DNA from: Nautilus pompilius
Lineage: Eukaryota > Mollusca > Cephalopoda > Nautilida > Nautilidae
Assembly (NCBI GenBank): GCA_018389105.1
Contig: JACATO010002131.1
Coordinates: 1,423,001-1,487,000, forward strand
DNA length: 64,000 nucleotides
Direction: 5' to 3'
The translations under genes and the position numbers were made by a program. Every line of letters starts with the position of its first letter. Position 1 is the first letter of the stretch. Below the pieces are notes generated by a model that was not told the origin of the DNA, searched no databases, and saw only the letters and a list, made by a program, of their open reading frames with translations. Shown here piece after piece: positions 56,401 to 62,400 of this stretch.

Positions 56401-59400
56401 AGAGACTGGTGCACCTTGTTACTAAAAAAATCATTATTCCTTATTAGATGTTACCTCCTAAACACCTCCCCCTCCCAAAAAAATTTTAAAAATTACTGTG
56501 GTTTTTAAAGGCTTAATTAATCTTTTATACTTTGAACTTATCAATTACAACTTTTCAAATGTCTTTAGATACAGTACAGAACATTTTCTTACATCTCCCA
56601 TTAAACTGATTAATCAGTTTTGTGAAGTTATCAGCACCCTTCTACACTCTAGATGAACCTCTTTACACCCCTGCTTCCCCGTTACTCTTCCTCTGTCCCT
56701 CAAACAAGACAAAGTCTTTCTTGTGTATTTGGGTTTGCATAGTTATTGCAGGAAGCCACAAAGCCATCCTTCACAAGGCCACTGAAAGAAAATGGATTTG
56801 ATTTTAAACTTTATAAAATCATCACTATTGTTAGCTGTTTATTTCATTCATTCGTGCTAAAAATGTTGGTATTTTTTTCTAATATCAAGTCATGCTGATA
56901 CTTTAGCCACTTTATAGGTTATGACACCTCATATGTCTAAATGTAGATATTAAAAAATATCCTGTATTGATATTGGTTTTAAAATGTCTACCAGTCTTCT
57001 CTCAAATCACTGCTATGTAAGCTGGGTAAATTTAATTGACTATAATAAACAGTGTTTAATTTTACATGCCAGGGGCCAGCTTTCTATGAGTTGATACAGG
57101 GGCACTGTCATAGGGTGTTTTGTCCAATGTGTTTGTTTTTTGCAAGGTAAAAATTTTGCAAATTTTATCTTTTTGCAAAATTCTAAAAAATTGTTATGGT
57201 ATTTTATGTAAATCTATATTTTTTCAATTTTTCTTATATGTTAAATACATAAACCCTCAAGACATTTTGGATAATATTTGTTAGACTCTCTAATATTTTA
57301 GTATTTTCCCATAAACATAAGCTTCATGTCTGTAAACATAGTATACTTTATTTATGGAAATCTGATGTTGTGCTTGAGATTCATCTACACTTGAACAGTT
57401 GTATATTTGCTGACGTTTTGGTAAAGTATTCCAGTAGCCATCTTCAGCAAAGTTCTAATGATGTCTGCCTGTTTGCAAAGCTAATTAACTTAGGTTTCAT
57501 CTATCATCTTACATCAAATTAGTTATCTGAGAGATCCTGAGATATTTCTCTTTACCAGTAATTCTGAAGATGGTAACAGGCTGTTTTTCTGAAATGTCAA
57601 AAAAAAATCTCAATGAATACAATATCTTGCATTATTGGTTTTTTTTATCCTTCTGCATTGTTATAAATAGACACAGAATTCATCTTTAGTGCAACTTTGC
57701 CAGAAAGTTGGAGCAACACAGGGTGATGCAGTTTGGTAGATAGAAATATCACTACTTGACGATGGCACACTTTCAGATATGCAGTAACCTTTTATTTTAT
57801 ACTCTCCTCTTGTTTATTTCCAAATTTCTTCTCTTTTCTTTTCTTTAGCATATGCAAACAGTTTTATATTAGAGGAGCAGTGCATCTTATATAATTCTTT
57901 TTCATGACTAATTTACTCTAGTGCAAATCCGATTTACTTGGAGAAGATCATCATGGCCGATCTAGATGATGATGGGTAAGTAAAGGAGTAGATTGACTGT
58001 TAAATAATAAACTATCAAAGATAAATATAGTAATTAGTGCTGCTGCCATAGATACAATGTTACCCTATCATTTAGTTCAGTTTGATTTGACATCCAGACT
58101 AAGAAGAGCAGGATTTCCTACTTAGAGGAACCTCAAAGTCCATTAATGAACAAATCATGCAAAAACAAAATGCATTTCTTTCGCAATAACTCACTTGTAT
58201 CATTAATTTAAGTAAATCTAGAACTTTCCATACTTTTCTTTTTTAAAATACATATGCAGTGGTATATTACTGTTTTGTCAAGATCACAAACTTTGTGCAT
58301 CTTATAGTTGGGGAAAACATGGCTGCCACCATGACCCGGGAGCATCATGCTACATGTTATGCTAACCCACCATCCTATTATTTGACTATAAAACTATAAG
58401 TGTCACCTTTAAAAGAGAAACAATACTGAGGAACCATTGATCAAAAGAGAGTGGACTTTGAGCTAATGTATATAATCAATTTTTGTTAAGTTTCTGAAAC
58501 TGTATGAGAAATCTTGTCACATATTTATATTTTAAACTCTAGCGCTATTAAGTAAAATATTGTGATTTATACCTTTTATTTTGTAGCCACAAATCTTTAA
58601 AAAAAAGGGGGGGCAAACAAATTTAAATACTGTAGACGGATAAAGAAATGAAATGTAGTGAGATGTAATTTGGTTTACTGTTTAATTAATGGATCTATGC
58701 AGAAAAAGACTTTGTTGACAGTGCTGTGTGCTAAACAGAGAGGTATGGTTCCTAAATGCTCACCATTCTTGACTTGCAGAAAGTTTTAGATTCATTGCAT
58801 TCGTCCCATTAATTATAGGTTATCCGCTGTATGATGCATGAAGGTAAGATTTTTTTTAAAATATAGGCAGATTGCTTGTAGTATCTCTGGTGTTAATGGG
58901 TCTGTAGGATTGAGAGTCTGGTGTCCTTAGCACCAATGAAGTATGTTAGACTGCACATTTTCACACTGGATGTAGCCATCCTTTGGTTTTGTGGGCTTCA
59001 CTGAAACTTTCTCTATTCCACCTCTATTCTTTATTATTGCTAACTGACCTCTTTTTCTAACAAGGACTGATCTCTAACCCCTAACTCGCTAATTTTATTT
59101 TGCTCAATTTTGTTATTGAGGGACACAATGTATTTATAATATTTTGGCACACATCCAGAATCCTGCATTAACAATTATGAGAATTTTGGTTGTAAAAGTT
59201 CTTTTTCTTTGAAATAAATACCATGTTTTAGAGCAGTGGTTCTCAACCAGGAGCCATATGGCCCCCTATGGGGCCATGTCACATTGATGGGGGCCAGCTG
59301 AAAGAAATAGTATATTAGGGAGCCACACACATTTTAATGGGCCATACCAATTTAACTTCAGGGCGTTCAATTACTTTATCATAATCCTCACATTGCATTG

Positions 59401-62400
59401 TGTTAATTTAATGAGCTATGTTATTCAACATTATGACTGCTCTGCTTCCGTACTATTTAGCAATGTTTAATTATTTCAACGCATCCGCTCTTGGAACATT
59501 CGGCAGTAATTGATCTTCGTCTGTCATTGACAACACTGGAGCCAGATATTAAAAAACTTGCGGATCTGCATCAGCCACAAGGATCACATTGAATGAATAA
59601 ACAACGATAAAAATGTTTTGTTTTAAAGATTTCTTATGAATATAGTGCACATTATAATAGGTCTTTGGCAGTCCTTATATGTATTGTAGGTTATGCTACT
59701 AGTGCACATTCATGTTTCATAGAATTTTGTTTGTTAAAACATGAGTTTATTTGCGTAGAATTGGTTGTTTTTGTAAGCTAAAACAAATATTTTTGTTTTA
59801 TATAATACAAGTGCAACTCTATATATACTGTAAATAGTAAAATAAGCTTTTTTTTTTTTTTACTTCTAAAGGCTATGAGGGGGCCACCAGAGTAAATTTT
59901 GAGTCAGATGGGGCCACTAGCAAAAAAAGGTTGAGAACCACTGTTTTAGAGTTCTGATAACAGCTGCAAGTTTACCTTGAATTTATCGGTAATTAAAAAG
60001 TAAGGCCAAGAATGGTAAGCAATTTTAATGTTTAGCATTGCAGCTTTCGTTTTAATTTGTGTGCTGAAGAGATGTTTCCATTTGTATGCATAAGTTCTGT
60101 CCAAAAGTTTGAGAACTAATTTTGAGGTTGATGATCAGCTGAAATCATTCGATTTGTATTGATCAAAACTCCAACTAAATGCATCTCTCAGATACCCACA
60201 CAGCGTTTTGCTGTCGTGGCACTGCTTCAACCCAGGAAACAAAGAATGAAATCATTTGCTCAAAAAATGAAAAACCACAGGAAGCAATTCATCACCCTTG
60301 TCATTGATGGATTCATCAAAACCTCCATGAAACATAGACCCAGATTTGGTTGACTGATTACTTCCTCAAAAAAGAAATTCTAAAATATCATAGCCAGTCC
60401 ATAAGAAAAATGGCCAAAAGATTTCTAGGTCATCTGCAAAGTGTTCACAAAAGTCCTCAGATTTTATCCTTACAAATTCTGGAAGGACTGCTGCTGGTTG
60501 AATGGAAAGAAAAGCAGCTTCTGGATTGTTCTTGTTGACTCAAGACCTGGTATGCAAGTTGCCATCATTCACACATCCTGATTTCAGGTGGACAATTGTT
60601 AGTGATTGAATAGTCATTCAACATTCCAAATGATCTCATTTTATCCCCCCCACCCTCCCGGATCTTCCTCTGTCTGTCAAAATTTAAAAAAAAATATGTT
60701 AAATGCCAAAGGTGCTTTCTGTAATGGTTTCAGATGGCACTGGTGATGTGCTCATGGTTAAATCCTATTGGTTTTGGGTTTTCAGGACATCAAAATCAAT
60801 GCCAAAATCTACAAAAGAGATACTGTGGATGTCAAAATGAAACCTGAGGGCTGGACATCTACCCACACAGCCAAAAAAAGACAATTTTCCAGATTTGATA
60901 GGCCAAGATGATTAGCTGTCATTCTCGCCTGATCTGAATCCATTGGATTTCATTGTTTGGAGAATTTTTGAGAAAAAATGCTTGTTTTAAAGCCCCACAA
61001 AAATCTAAAAGTGCCAAAACAATTGTTGTTTAAGAAATGAGAGAAAATAGGTCAAGAACAGCTCTGAAACATCATCATTGACAATTTCCCATGATTCTCA
61101 GACCTACATTAAATCCAGAGATGGATTCGTTGAATGATTTTAATGTCATTATAAACTAGAGAATTTGAGCTTTGATTGAGGTATAATTCAATGTTTCCAT
61201 TTCTGCTTCTGTAGAAAATAAACCAACATGTTTTGGACAGAACTTAAAACACTGTGTATATACTGTCAGTATGGACCCAGCATCATTATGATGACATACT
61301 ACTTTAACATTTGAATATCATACGGTCACAAAGATGTATTCATGATAGCATTCCAAAAATGAAACATTAAAACATTAACTGAGAAATACTGGACTTTTAT
61401 TTAATTTTTGTTTTTTATTATTATTATTATTATTAATGTCAGTTTGGTTTTAACGTCAAAAACTTTTTGTTGTTGTTTTTTTTAGTGTTACCAAACTTTT
61501 CTTTCCTTCTTTCTCCCTTTTCATTGGCAAGCATTACTGTGTGATTGAATCGTTGACTCCCATTGAAACTGTGACAAATTCTTGTGACCCCCAACTTCTT
61601 GCCTCCTTAATGTAAGCTGCAGACACAACCTGCTAGGGGTCCAGGGGAATGCTAACCCAGAATATTTTGAAAAAAAAAAGTCAAATAATGCAAATCCTGT
61701 GGTTTAAGCCACAAAATGGCTGTATCTTGAGGTTTTGTGCAGGCAATACACTGATGTGAATTATACTGTACAGAAAATAGGATATATTTACATCAACAGC
61801 CATCAGAAGATTAAATGTTACATTAAAATAATCGTAATACTGGCAATCTTCACAAATACATCCATTCTTTTTTTCTTGTAACTCCTAAATTTGAGAACTG
61901 CTACTCTAGTGTCTAGTTGTATGATAGCTCACTAGCATAGCATCATGGGAATGTTGCCTTATCATAGGACAAACTTATTTCACATTCTATACATTCTTGT
62001 TCAGCACAGGATTTTACCTGAAAAAAGGTAAAGTACAGCACTACACAGGCTTGCAGAACTCTCTACTCCACAAACATTAAGCATCACCAAGTATCTTTAG
62101 ATGAATTCTCCATTCAAAGTACCATAGCATGAGAGCTCAACCATATCCTTAATTTTTGTCTTAATGTTTTTAAGCAAGATGTATACTATACTTTGGCATT
62201 AATATAGGTAAAGAGAAAAAAGACACAAAACACACTGGTCTGGTACTTTGGCTATTATTGGGTTTTTTAATCTATATCAGACTTTTTTATAACATGCACC
62301 TCTATTTTAGAGATTGTTTTGTGTCAAATTTAAATTTTAATACTGAATATATGGCAGATAATCTAGTCCTGAAAGTTAGGTCTTGGTGTTGATGACGACA

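Larger units (their letters stand above)
51305..57921 (+). other. CDH23: Rest of intron 32 (6.6 kb)
   Basis: AT-rich. It contains AATAAA candidates for the alternative exon, a solo CAGGGCCAGCTCAAG-type end at 52035, SINE-like fragments (about 54975-55085, 56225-56345) and an imperfect inverted repeat (57411-57600). The stretch at 52887-53111 is open but matches nothing I can name. No further CDH23 exon fits. Confidence 0.55.
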
